Assembly (NCBI GenBank): GCA_963681505.1
Contig: OY811975.1
Coordinates: 9,808,230-9,872,229 of the forward strand
Direction: 5' to 3'
Source of the DNA: Eunapius fragilis
Taxonomy: Eukaryota; Porifera; Demospongiae; Spongillida; Spongillidae
Length of the DNA: 64,000 nt
The position numbers were made by a program, and so were the translations under genes. Below, piece by piece: positions 33,356-43,767 of this stretch (position 1 is its first letter; each line of letters starts with the position of its first letter). The notes under the pieces were generated by a model. That model was not told where the DNA came from, made no database searches, and saw only the letters and a program-made list of their open reading frames with translations.

Positions 33356-33640
33356 TTGGGATGTCTAGGTAAATGTACAGTATGCGTGCCTTCAAGCAAG
33401 GTCTTCAGGTCCTGCTTCAAGGTCGCAGGGAGGCAAGAAAGATGCACGCCTAAACAGTTGGCCTGCTGCTGGTGGCCTCCCTCAACCCTGAACTCAACTA
33501 CTGCACGTCCAAAAGGTCTGGGTATGGCTTCTGCCAACAAGCTCCCATTATTGGATATGGCAGCTGGAACCTCTAACGAGTCCTTCGACACTGGCTACGA
33601 GACTTCTGACTCTAGGCAGAGCACTCCCAACTTTTGACAA
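33356..33640. other. Coding potential on both strands, undecided
   Basis: The plus strand has a 93-codon ORF (33356-33637) ending NESFDTGYETSDSRQSTPNF and then a stop. The minus strand has a 126-codon ORF (33591-33211) including FGRAVVEFRVEGG and LPATLKQDLKTLLEGT. Both look protein-like and I recognise neither. The minus-strand ORF has no phase-1 donor before the mini-exon acceptor at 33337, which weakens it as the missing first exon of that gene. Confidence 0.3.
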
Positions 33641-34480
33641 CGACTTCTTAAGCCACCAAGCATCCTGACATCACTTACAAGTGTATAACATAACCACACA
33701 GTCACCAAATACACCCAACGACCATCATATCTGCTCCCTCACCTGCAAACATCTGCATCCTCCACCCACCCACCCAAGATCTGGCTGTCATTATGTATGT
33801 GACAAAAATAAAAAAGGTTCATTAATCTTTTCCACACTGATCCTGCATGTATGCAGTTCCAAGCACATTCACCGTAACGACCAAGCCGGCAGCTGATACC
33901 TTATTGGTAGTGTTGAACGGGTCTGTGTGTGTGGCAAACTTTTTCTGATTGTTGTCTGATTGTACTATACAAGTTATAATTATTTGTTGGCAGTTTTAAA
34001 TGAGACTGTTCATAAATTACATCACACTATTTTTATGCCAGTTCCAAGCACATACACCGTAACGACCAAGCCTATTTTTATGTTATGGTCTTCTGAGGGT
34101 CATGTGATTTTTAAGGGTGTGGCACTGTCAGGGAGTCGTTTGTCACTAATATTGGTATACATACTAATGTGAGTATCACTACATTTCATTGCCCGCCTAA
34201 ACTTGCCTTTTATTTGCCCTTCCCCATTTTATCGCAGCTTTCACATCCGACCACACGGCTACCCGCTCACTATTGTACGGGCGAGGCTCGGCGAGCCCGC
34301 TACTGCCCGCCGCAAAGTTTACGCACCTCGACGCTATCAAGAGGAACTATCAGATTTAGCAGGAAAGATTTTCTTTGTAATCACTGTGGCAAACATTGAC
34401 ACAAATAATAACAATATTTATGCGACATACATGAGAAGGATAATAGTGAAAGAAGTGATTGATTGATTGGATAAACTGAG
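33641..34480. other. Intergenic; short duplicated phrase, no gene seen
   Basis: CACCGTAACGACCAAGCC occurs at 33870 and 34059, each after a CCAAGCACA phrase. An ORF at 34203-34466 (RYQEELSDLAGKIFFVITVA) has some protein character but no recognised family or splice context. Confidence 0.35.
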
Positions 34481-34490
34481 TGAACAGACG

Positions 34491-35296
34491 CTATCTGAGA
34501 AATGCCGTTACGACCGCCATTCCGAGTCCCAAAGCAGCAATAGGTGCCGCTAACCACAGGGAACTGCCGTCCCTAGCGCCTACGGTCGACTGCTCCTTCT
34601 GCACCAGTCTAATAGATTTCTAAGAAAAAAAAATAATGCCGCGTTGTAAGTGTCAAGTTTACAAGTACTGCAATTCACACAAAATTCATTCCACGGAATC
34701 CTGTCTCCACTAAATCTACGCCTCGGCCGCGCACCTATGTACTGTACAACCCCACAAGCTTGGATTAAAAAAAAAATACTTACCCATCCGCCATGCTTCT
34801 CGAGCCAAGCGTGGCATCTGTCGTTAATGTAAAGTTTCTGCCACCCCAACAGACTCTCGACCTTACGCTCCTGACCCCTCTGAATCAAGAACGCCGCGAG
34901 GAGTCCCGTGAATGTCATCAACGAGACGATCCGGCCCCAGTTGATATCGGATCCTAGCGTGTTCTCGACTACCGTCCGATAGGTTACGTAGAAATGTTCG
35001 TCAGACACGTCCAAGTTGCTACAAAGGCATCGCATTTCGGACCCGTACTCCATAAGCATGGATTTTGACATCCCCTTCAGTACATCCACCGGTTTTAGTA
35101 ATTGAGGCTCGTCGGCTTTCGGCGCGAAACAGTTGCTGCAGCGAGGAATCTCCACCCCCTCCTCGTGGATCACGTACAACATTACTTCTCGAACCACAAC
35201 CGCAGTATCCGCCTCTATGTCGCTCTTACGCTTCCTTGCAGGCAATGCTCCCGCATCGATGCTGTAGTTCAAGTGAGCAACACTAGCGCTCGCCAT
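34491..35296 (-). CDS. BCL-2 family protein (apoptosis regulator), two exons
   Basis: Exon 1 (35296-34784, 171 codons) begins MASASVAHLNYSID and ends at GGATGG|GTAAGT. Exon 2 (34619-34491) follows TTTTTTTCTTAG and encodes 42 residues, giving a 213-aa product in frame (phase 0). BH1 is clear in TLGSDINWGRIVSLMTFTG and BH2 in WLEKHGGW at the exon border. An intron at that BH2 Trp is, as I recall, conserved in animal BCL-2 genes. The C-terminus (LWLAAPIAALGLGMAVVTAF, then LR) is a hydrophobic tail anchor for the mitochondrial or ER membrane. Length and layout fit multi-domain BCL-2 proteins. Whether it is pro-survival (BCL-2/MCL-1-like) or BAK-like cannot be settled by eye; BH3 would lie near residues 75-90. 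No lesions are visible, so this is probably a working gene. Confidence 0.92.
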
Positions 35297-35560
35297 CTGG
35301 TAATAAATTTAAAACTTTAAAAAGATGGAAGTTGCTATGGAACTGAGCTTTATATTCTCCCTGCAGCATGGATCACGTGTGTGATTAAATTTCCGGAACA
35401 ATCTCGATATTACTTACAACTTAAATATGTTTTTACATACATGCGTTATGGAGCCACAGTGCGCTGTTCACAAATGAATCAGCATCGCTCGCCACGTTGG
35501 AGATTGGGTGAGAGTCGTTCGGATAGACGAGAAGCCTAAGCACAAGAGAGATAAAAATAT

Positions 35561-35574
35561 AATAGCGCGTGTGT

Positions 35575-35642
<68 letters not shown>
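35561..35642. repeat. (GT)n microsatellite
   Basis: About 70 bp of nearly pure GT repeat. Confidence 0.95.
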
Positions 35643-35643
<1 letters not shown>

Positions 35644-35869
35644 TATTATATTAGTAGTAGTTAAGTAGTGTGTGCTTAGGCCTTTGCTAAAATATTAGTG
35701 AGTGCATTTAGAATCATATGACCAACCAAATTACATCAAAACACAAGACGGTTGATGTGTTGAAAGGGTTAGATAATGCAGCCATCAGACTCTGTATGCC
35801 AAACACTGCAGCTGCTACATAGTGCTAACAGCTGCACACTGAGTACAACTTCAACATCATTATACGAGG

Positions 35870-36040
35870 GATGTAGGGAAGGCAAAAGAGACAATGGGAG
35901 AGGAGAGGGTGATGGGGAGGAGAGGAGAGGAGAGGAGGGAGAGAGATGGGAAGGGGAGGAGAGAGATGGGGAGGGGAGAGAAAGATGAGGGAAGTGTTCC
36001 ATGTGTGTGCATGGTGTGTGTGTGTGTGTGTGTGTGTTGG
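35870..36040. repeat. GA-rich tract followed by (GT)n
   Basis: GGGGAGGAGAGAGATGGG-type purine tract, then GTGTGT. Apparent ORFs are low-complexity. Confidence 0.85.
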
Positions 36041-36172
36041 TGTGTACGTTGATACATCGATATAGTGTCTGGTATGACTCTACTATATCATAGTTCCATG
36101 TTCATCCCCTCATGCTCATCTGTCACATGCTCGGGTCGCCACGACCCGCCCACACATGATGACCACACCCAC

Positions 36173-36279
36173 CTGACGGTTCGTCCCCGTGCCTTGAGGG
36201 CGTAGTAGAGCTGACGTCCCTGCGATGGGGGCACACGTAGGTCTTCTGCACCAAGGTTGATAAGGACTGGGGACTTGAT
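36173..36279 (-). CDS. Exon of an acylaminoacyl-peptidase (APEH)-like serine peptidase
   Basis: A 107-nt segment is bordered by CCTGTAG on the 5' side and CAG|GTGGGT on the 3' side. It reads IKSPVLINLGAEDLRVPPSQ and then GRQLYYALKARGRTVR. This corresponds to the C-terminal alpha/beta-hydrolase region of prolyl-oligopeptidase-family acylaminoacyl peptidases (the LLxLGxEDxRVPxxQGxxxYxALK pattern). The Asp of the GAED motif is the position of the catalytic triad acid. The exon carrying the nucleophile Ser (GxSxGG) and that with the catalytic His were not found within several kb. This is either a lone captured exon or part of a gene with exons that I cannot see. Confidence 0.6.
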
Positions 36280-36424
36280 CTACAGGGAGCGCCAGCAGGG
36301 TAGGTTATTATCACATGGAGACAATCTGATGTGGTGGTTGTATGTTTAACAGATGGCCAATATGTCAACAATGGATTGGCTCTAGAGGGCTATAGACAGA
36401 CTGTGGAGACTGTCAGCACAACCT

Positions 36425-36426
<2 letters not shown>

Positions 36427-36466
<40 letters not shown>
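36427..36466. repeat. (GT)n microsatellite
   Basis: GT dinucleotide run. A second short run lies at 36848-36867. Confidence 0.95.
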
Positions 36467-37440
36467 TATACTTCACCCCTAGTGTCTTACTGCTGGCATG
36501 GTCGGAGCCTGCTGAACACACGCACAATCTTTGTCAATTAAGAACCTTCAGGGAGGGGCTTGGGTGGGGTGTGGGAAGAGGTGAGGTTCTCAGGCACAGT
36601 ATGTGGAACCACTGGAAGGGACTCAGGACCATCCTCTAGGGGTTAAAGGTCCATATCATGTACTCACACAAGCACAAGCATAAGCAAACATACACACATG
36701 CATACACACGCATAACTACAGACACACTTTTGCACAGACACCTTTTGCAAGTGTTGATGAGTCATATGATGAGATTGTCCAACCTGAGGTGTAACACCCC
36801 TCCCCCTAACATTGTCATGCATTTTAAAATAAGGTGTTCATATATCTGTGTGTGTGTGTGTGTGTGTACATGTACTCTGTACACATACTGATACATTTAT
36901 GTGTGTGCATGCTAATGTAGACGTAAATACATTCTAGTAGGTACTTCTTATACATATGTGTATGTACATGCCTGTATGTGCAGACATTGGTATTTACACT
37001 GCACTGTCCCCAGCCCATCCTCCCCTCCAGGTGGGAAGTTCTTCAAATGCTCAAGGTTGCCAAGGAGCAAGCCCTGGGTCTAGCCATGGGGTAAGGCTAT
37101 GGGGTGGGACCATGTAGCCTTACCCCATAAAAGCCATGCCTCATGATTGAACTTGATAATCTAGAGCACAACACATGTGGGACATTATTAGTGGGCAACA
37201 GACACACCTCAGGCATTACAGACATTACGTAAAAACTGCTGGAGGGGGGGAGGGGGAGCAAACATTGGCTGGACTACACACCTAAAACATATAAGGTATG
37301 GGTTGTTTACATCTCATGTGATAAATGTGTGAATTGACTGACCATGGGAAAAGGCTTTTTTATCTGCATGTCACACTCCATAATCACTTTAGGGAAGAGA
37401 TCTTTGAATTGATATCTTGCCCACTGAGTTTTTAGCTTAT
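36467..37440. other. Intergenic, no gene seen
   Basis: Moderately simple sequence (CACACA/CATACA-rich at 36660-36740). A perfect short repeat TAAGGCTAYRKGGT around GGGTGGGACCATG (37090-37130) forms a small hairpin. No supported exon. Confidence 0.35.
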
Positions 37441-37444
37441 CACC

Positions 37445-37565
37445 CCCCCCCCCCCCCCACATCACTGCTTATCACCCACATCACTGCTTATCACCCTCAC
37501 ATCACTGCTTATCACCCCCACACATCACTGCTTATCACCCCCACACATCACTGCTTATCACCCCT
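37445..37565. repeat. 21-bp minisatellite, inverted relative to 25.4 kb
   Basis: CATCACTGCTTATCACCC units, about five copies, after a C homopolymer. Confidence 0.9.
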
Positions 37566-37734
37566 GACTTGTGTGTGTATTATTTTATATTGCCCTAGCG
37601 AGCGTACTTTAGGCTATCTTCATTCTATGTCGGAAAGAATTTTTACTTTTTAATCTACTTTCTCTTTTTCACTCTAGCTCTAGTCTAGAGGTTGCTGTGC
37701 TTTTCCCACTAGTGCCACTGGTATATTCTGTCAC

Positions 37735-38305
37735 CCCCTGGCATCAGGTCTCCTCCACACACCCCATGGCACCAGGTCTCCTCCACACAGGCACCAGGTC
37801 TCCTCCACACACCCCATGGCTCCACACACCCCATGGCATTGCAACGGCGGGAAGGGTGCAATGCGACGGGAATTAAAGTAATGCACACCCCCCATGGCAC
37901 CAGGTCTCCTCCGCACACACCATGGCACCAGGTCTCCTCCACACACCCCACGGCATTGCAACGGGAAGGGTGCAATGCGACGGGAATTAAAGTAATGCAA
38001 CGGGAATGATCCTTTGTGACGGTAATGATCCATTGCCATTGCAACAGTGATAATCTCTTGCGACGGGAATGATCCATTGCGACGGGAATGATCTATTGTG
38101 ACGGATCCTTTGCGACGGAAATGAACCTTCGCGATGGGAATGATCTATTGCGACGGGAATGATCCTTTGCGACAGGAATGATCCTTTGAAACGGGAATGA
38201 TCCTTTGCGACGGGAATGATCCATTGCGACGGGAATGATCTATTGCAACGGGAATAATCTATTGCGACGGGAAAAATTGATTGCAACGGGAATGATCTTT
38301 GGACT
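37735..38305. repeat. Mixed 28-bp and 19-bp repeats, minus orientation
   Basis: Units of the 28-bp family (GGCACCAGGTCTCCTCCAC) alternate with the 19/28 junction phrase GTGCAATGCGACGGGAATTA, twice. A 19-bp array follows in reverse orientation (37985-38300, ATTGCGACGGGAATGATC). Overall it is an inverted, rearranged copy of the 2215-2760 region. Confidence 0.88.
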
Positions 38306-38920
38306 CCTGGTGCCATGGGATGTGTGGAGACTGGTGCCAAGGGGGGTGTGGAGGAGACCTGGTACCATGGGATGTGTGGAGACTGGTGCCAAGGGGTGTG
38401 TGGAGGAGACCTGGTGCCATGGGGTGTGTGGAGGAGACCTGGTGCCATGGGGTGTGTGGAGGAGACCTGGTGCCATGGGATGTGTGGAGGAGACTTGGTG
38501 CCATGGTGTGTGCGGAGGAGACCTGGTGCCATGGGGTGTGTGGAGGAGACCTGGTATGGGGTATGTGGAGGAGACCTGGTGCCTGTGTGGGGCTCCACAC
38601 ACCCCACGGCATTGCAACGGCGGGAAGGGTGCAATGCGACGGGAATTAAAGTAATGCACACCCCCCATGGCACCAGGTCTCCTCCACACACCCCACGGCA
38701 CAAAACCAGGGACAGAGTGTGTGGAGGAGACCTGGTGCCATGGGGTGTGTGGAGGAAACTTGGTGCCGTGGGGTGTGTGGAGGAGACCTGGTGCCATGGG
38801 GTGTGTGGAGGAGACCTGGTGCCATGGGGTGTGTGGAGGAGACCTGGTGCCATGGGGTGTGTGGAGGAGACCTGGTGCCATGGGGTGTGTGAAGGAGACC
38901 TGGTGCCATGCATGGGGTGT
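38306..38920. repeat. 28-bp minisatellite with internal inversion
   Basis: Plus-orientation units at 38306-38590, then the 19/28 junction and two inverted units (38660-38700), then plus orientation again to the PP2C exon. The order matches 1590-1940, but this copy has extra units next to the exon. Confidence 0.88.
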
Positions 38921-38924
38921 GTGG

Positions 38925-39177
38925 AAGTTTGTCCTCATTGCCAGCGATGGCTTGTGGAATGTAATGACCCCCAATGAAGTGGTGAGCTTTATTTGGAAAT
39001 ATGAGCACGACATGGCATGTCACCAGGAGTCCAAAGATGTCGTCCGCGCCCTTATAAACCAGGCACTGAGGAGGTGGAAGACCAAAGGGTTACTGGCTGA
39101 CAACGTAGCCGTCCTCATCGCCTTCCTCAGTGAGCAGACCCCGCCTTCTGCACACGGTCTCCACCGCAATGCAGAAG
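38925..39177 (+). CDS. PP2C (PPM1D-like) exon, copy 2
   Basis: Reads KFVLIASDGLWNVMTPNEVV, then a region shared with copy 1 (SKDVVRALINQALRRW, LLADNVAVLIAFLS). The ASDGLWNVM block is the conserved acidic motif of PP2C Ser/Thr phosphatases, whose Asp binds catalytic metal. Spacing to the later ADN motif fits PPM1D/Wip1-type enzymes. An acceptor AG precedes TTTGTCC at 38926-38927, and AAG|GTACAC (39178) or TCA|GTGAGC (about 39130) could be donors. The exon is complete here but truncated in copy 1. Flanking DNA on both sides is 28-bp minisatellite, so if this is a live exon the minisatellites are its introns. No other exons of a PP2C gene are present in the window. Confidence 0.65.
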
Positions 39178-39179
39178 GT

Positions 39180-39260
39180 ACACCCCATGGCACCAGGTCT
39201 CCTCCACACACCCCATGGCACCAGGTCTCCTCCACACCCCCATTGCACCAGTCTCCACCG
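39180..39260. repeat. Inverted 28-bp units, link to 19-bp array
   Basis: Counterpart of 2128-2215. Confidence 0.8.
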
Positions 39261-39885
39261 CAATGCACTCTTCCCGTTGCAATATTTCCGTTGCAATAGA
39301 TCATTCCCGTTGCAATAGATCATTACCGTCGCAAAGGGTCATTCCCGTCGCAAGAGATTATTACCGTTGCAATGCACTCTTCCCGTCGCAATGGATTATT
39401 CCCGTCGCAATAGATCATTCCCGTTGCAATCAATTTTTCCCGTCGCAATAGATCATTCCCGTTGCAATCAATTTTTCCCGTCGCAATAGATTATTCCCGT
39501 TGCCAAAGATCATTCCCGTCGCAAAGGATCATTCCCGTTGCAAAGGATCATTCCTGTCGCAAAGGATCATTCCCATCGCAATAGAATAGATCATTCCCGT
39601 CGCGAAGGTTCATTTCCGTCGCAAAGGATCCGTCACAATAGATCATTCCCGTCGCAATGGATCATTCCCGTCGCAAGAGATTATCACTGTTGCAATGGCA
39701 ATGGATCATTACCGTCACAAAGGATCATTCCCGTTGCATTACTTTAATTCCCGTCGCATTGCACCCTTCCCGTTGCAATGCCGTGGGGTGTGTGGAGGAG
39801 ACCTGGTGCCATGCATGGAGTGTGCGGAGGAGACCTGGTGCCATGGGGGGTGTGCATTACTTTAATTCCCGTCGCATTGCACCCT
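39260..39885. repeat. 19-bp array plus short 28-bp tail
   Basis: The 19-bp array (39260-39785) matches 2215-2700 unit by unit with small indels. The junction to the 28-bp family follows, but only about two 28-bp units remain before the block ends. Confidence 0.9.
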
Positions 39886-40200
39886 AGGTACTGATAGTAC
39901 TATGTGATATACAATTTTGTACAATGTGATTTCTATAGAAGAGAAGAATTTGTGATACACAGCACAGTAAACGAACGTTCCCATCCCGTGGCCGTCCCAA
40001 AAAACGAACGTAGTTCAAATAAATCGGCCCTAGCAGTAAGGATTGAGGAGACAAAGTTGGTATCAGTTTAAGTTAAACCATTTATGAATCTTTAACATGT
40101 ATTAAATCTTTTCTGAAAGAGTAACTAGTGTTGAAATCACATCCTTTTCCATTTTTCCATTTCATTCCCCGTCTTGTGCTTAAAAACTTCATGCATTTCT
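39886..40200. other. No gene seen
   Basis: AT-rich unique sequence between the two blocks of the complex. Confidence 0.4.
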
Positions 40201-40412
40201 ACCTATTTGGGTTAGTGGTGCTGATGATGGTGGAGGTAGTGCTGCTGGTGGTGGCGAGGTTAGTGCTGCTGGTGGTGGCAGGGTAGCGCTGCTGGTAGTG
40301 GCAGGGGTAATGCATAGTGGTGGCAGGGGTAGTGCTGCTGCCAGAGGTGGTAGTGCTGCTGGTGGTGGCAGGGGTAGTGCTGCTGTTCACCCTGTTCACC
40401 AGTTTATTAGTC
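40201..40412. repeat. Imperfect GGTGGTGGCAGGGGTAGTGC tandem repeat
   Basis: Short tandem units of GCTGCTGGTGGTGGCAGG type. The last one also occurs at 93-125, before the first 19-bp array. Confidence 0.85.
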
Positions 40413-40740
40413 GTCGTCGCAATGGATTATTCCCGTCGCAATCGATTATTCCCGTCGCAATCGATCATTCCATCGATTATTCCCGTCGCATTAGATTATA
40501 TCCGTCGCAATCGATTATTCCCGTCGCAATAGATCATTCCCGTTGCAAGAGATTATTCCCGTCGCAATGCACTCTTCCCGTCGCAATCTATTATTCCCGT
40601 CGCAATAGATGATTCCCGTCGCGAAGAGTCATTCCCGTTGCAAGAGATTATTCGCGTCGCAATGCATTCTTCCCGTCGCAATGGATTATTCCCGTCGCAT
40701 AAGATTATTCCCGTCGCAATGGATTGAATATACCCGTAAA
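40413..40740. repeat. 19-bp minisatellite array (duplicate of 160-372)
   Basis: Same leader and unit order as 160-372, plus about six additional units (40620-40715). Confidence 0.93.
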
Positions 40741-40789
40741 GTACTGCGCATTAAATGAAATGTTACAGTACGTACGTGTGTATGTGTGT

Positions 40790-41935
40790 GTGTGTGTAGG
40801 AGACCTGGTGCCATGGGGTGTGTGTAGGAGACCTGGTGCCATGGGGTGTGTGGAGGAGACCTGGTGCCATGGAGCGTGTGGAGACCTGGTGCCATGGGGT
40901 GTGTGGGTGGAGGAGACCTGGTGCCATGGGATGTGTGGAGGAGACCTGGTGCCATGGGATGTGTGTAGGAGACCTGGTGCCATGGAATGTGTGGAGACCT
41001 GGTGCCATGGGGTGTGTGGAGACCTGGTGCCATGGGGTGTGTGGAGGAGACCTGGTGCCATGGAATGTGTGGAGACCTGGTGCCATGGGGTGTGTGAAGG
41101 AGACCTGGTGCCATGGGGTGTGTGGAGACCTGGTGCCGTGGGGTGTGTGGAGGAGACCTGGTGCCATGGGGTGTGTGAAAGAGACCTGGTGCCATGGGGT
41201 GTGTGGAGGAGACCTGGTGCCATGGAGTGTGCGGAGGAGACCTGGTGCCATGGGGTGTGTGGAGGAGACCTGGTGCCATGGGGTGTGGAGGAGACCTGGT
41301 GCCACGGGGTGTGTGGAGGAGACCTGGTGCCATGGGGTCTGTGGAGGAGACCTGGTGCCATGTGGAGGAGACCTGGTGCCATGGGGTGTGTGGAGGAGAC
41401 CTGGTGCCATGGGGGTATGTGGAGGAGACCTGGTGCAATGAGGTGTGTGGAGGAGACCTGGTGCCATGGGGTGTGTGGAGGAGACTTGGTGCTGTGGGGT
41501 GTGTGGAGGGGTGTGTGTGGAGACCTGGTGCCATGGAGTGTGCGGAGGAGACCTGGTGCCATGGGGATGTGGAGGAGACCTGGTGCCATGGGGTGTGTGG
41601 AGGAGACCTGGTGCCATGGGGTGTGTGGAGGAGACCTGGTGCCATGGGGTCTGTGGAGGAGACCTGGTGCCATGGGGGTGTGTGGAGGAGACCTGGTGCC
41701 ATGGGGGGGTGTAGGAGACCTGGTGCCATGGGGTGTGTGAAGGAGACCTGGTGCCATGGGGTGTGTGGACGAGACCTGGTGCCATGGGGTCTGTGGAGGA
41801 GACCTGGTGCCATGGGGGTGTGTGGAGGAGACCTGGTGCCATGGGGGGGTGTAGGAGACCTGGTGCCATGGGGTGTGTGGAGGAGACCTGGTGCCATGGA
41901 GTGTGTGGAGGAGACCTGGTGCCATCCATGGGGTG
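40790..41935. repeat. 28-bp minisatellite, plus-orientation arm
   Basis: About 41 units, sharing many variant units with 430-1735. It ends at GGTGCCATCCATGGGGTGTC, where orientation flips. Confidence 0.95.
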
Positions 41936-42658
41936 TCAGTCTCCACACATCCCATGGTGCCAGGTCTCCTCCACACCCCCCTTCACACCCCCCTTGGCAC
42001 CAGTCTCCACACACCCCATGGCACCAGGTCTCCTACACACACCCCACGGTACCAGGGCACCACACACCCCATGGCACCAGGTCTCCACACACCCCATGGC
42101 ACCAGGTCTCCTCCACACACCCCATGGATGGCACCAGGTCTCCTACACCCCCCCATGGCACCAGGTCTCCTCCACAGACCCCATGGCACCAGGTCTCCTC
42201 CACACACCCCATGGCACCAGGTCTCCTTCACACACCCCATGGCACCAGGTCTCCTACACCCCCCCATGGCACCAGGTCTCCTCCACACACCCCCATGGCA
42301 CCAGGTCTCCGCCACAGACCCCATGGCACCAGGTCTCCTCCACACACCCCATGGCACCAGGTCTCCTCCACACACCCCCATGGCACCAGGTCTCCTCCAC
42401 ACACTCCATGGCACCAGGTCTCCTCCACACACCCCCATGGCACCAGGTCTCCTCCACAGACCCCATGGCACCAGGTCTCCTCCACACACCCCATGGCACC
42501 AGGTCTCCTCCACACACCCCATGGCACCAGGTCTCCTCCACACACCCCATGGCACCAGGTCTCCTCCGCACACTCCATGGCACCAGGTCTCCACACACAT
42601 CCCTCCACACACCCCACCCAAGTCTCCTCCACACACCTCATTGCACCAGGTCTCCTCC
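41936..42658. repeat. 28-bp minisatellite, minus-orientation arm
   Basis: About 26 units reading CACCCCATGGCACCAGGTCT. Together with 40790-41935 it forms a giant inverted repeat with no real spacer. Its far edge (42658) directly abuts the mini-exon gene. Confidence 0.95.
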
Positions 42659-42684
42659 AAACATAGAAAAAAAGAAATTCTTAC

Positions 42685-43371
42685 CCTCTTCCCCACCAAC
42701 GCCTGTGCCTGCTGGAACACCGCCGCCAACACCCTGAGCAACTGGTGGGAAAATAAAATTAGGTGGGAAACTTAAAAAAAAAAAAAGGAAATTCTTACCC
42801 GCTTCCACACCATTACCACTGCCTGCTGCCTCACCTATGGTGAAAATAAAATTTTCGACTATTGATGCTACTTAGGTGGTGTGAGAATGTAAATGAAACT
42901 TGAACAAAAAAAATCTTACCCGCTTCCACACCGCCGTTGTCTGCAGCCTCACCTTGAGCAGCTGATGGGAAAATATAATCTCGTTATTGTGTGTTGCTAA
43001 CTTACCACTTGACTATTGTTGTGTTGCACTACGCACGTGATTCGTTAACATTTTCAACATGCCGCTAGGCAACCATTATACGTTGCTATGATGTTATCAC
43101 TGCAACTGGGGTTGTTATACAACACAACCTACCTTGACGGTCACGCTCTCGCTGCAACTGAACTAGTACTGATGACAAGTGGAAAAAATCAGGTAAGAAA
43201 TAAATGACAGCCATGTCTCTTACGTCTTTGCGCTACTCTAATTTCTGTGAATAAGACAATATATAATGATAGGGGGAAAAAAACAAGAGACAAGAGAAAG
43301 GGGGGAAAAAATAGGGGGAAAAACATACCGCGGCGCAGAGCACGCATAGAGGCGTTTATAGCAGCATCCAT
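42685..43371 (-). CDS. 5' exons of a mini-exon gene (start exon + four phase-1 linker exons)
   Basis: Exon 1 (43371-43329) begins MDAAINASMRALRR and leaves one G at donor GTATGT. It is followed by 43162-43133 (VQLQRERDRQ), 42961-42920 (AAQGEAADNGGVEA), 42834-42799 (GEAAGSGNGVEA) and 42741-42685 (VAQGVGGGVPAGTGVGEE). Sizes 30, 42, 36 and 57 nt are all multiples of three and all junctions are phase 1. The last three exons share flanks (GTAAGAATTTC donors, TTTTCCCAYCAG or CACCATAG acceptors) at a spacing of about 115-120 bp, so they arose by tandem exon duplication. The gene runs into the 28-bp minisatellite at 42658, and no kinase exon follows before the opposite-strand PP2C copy. It may be truncated, or continue into 33336-31499. 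Promoter DNA 43372-43671 is duplicated at 25090-25370. Confidence 0.62.
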
Positions 43372-43671
43372 CTGTAAACCAGATCACATCACGTTAGTCC
43401 TTTTGCATTTGGAGCAGAGGCCAACCCCCCCCCCCCCTCCCCCATGACCCCCTTAATCCCCGTCGCTCAACACTCACCGTCGCTAGCAGCGTGTACGTGT
43501 AGCAGCGCACGTGAATAAATTATTTAAAATCAGTGCCATGTGACGCCATCCGCATCCCGAAGCATTACTCCCGTCGCATTACTTTATTCCCGTTGCAATG
43601 ATCATTCCCGTCGCAATGAATCATTCCGAACAGGAACAGAGACCAGCAAAGAACAGAGGAACCGTTAGTCG
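43342..43671. repeat. Segment duplicated at 25060-25370
   Basis: Covers the first exon start, a C homopolymer (43425-43440) and a 19-bp-family piece at 43568-43628. Confidence 0.9.
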
Positions 43672-43767
43672 CTTCATAAACACGTAACTACCCCTTCTCA
43701 TCTTCGCTTCTGTATACATTTTTTTTCTTGTCAATATATAATTTTATAATTTTACCTATTTTTTACC

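Noticed and set aside
33356-33637. Calling the 93-codon plus-strand ORF a gene
   Set aside because: An equally convincing ORF lies on the opposite strand and neither has supporting splice signals, so the segment is listed as undecided.
35776-36057. ORFs over the GA/CT-rich tract on both strands
   Set aside because: Low-complexity translation of a purine tract next to a GT microsatellite.
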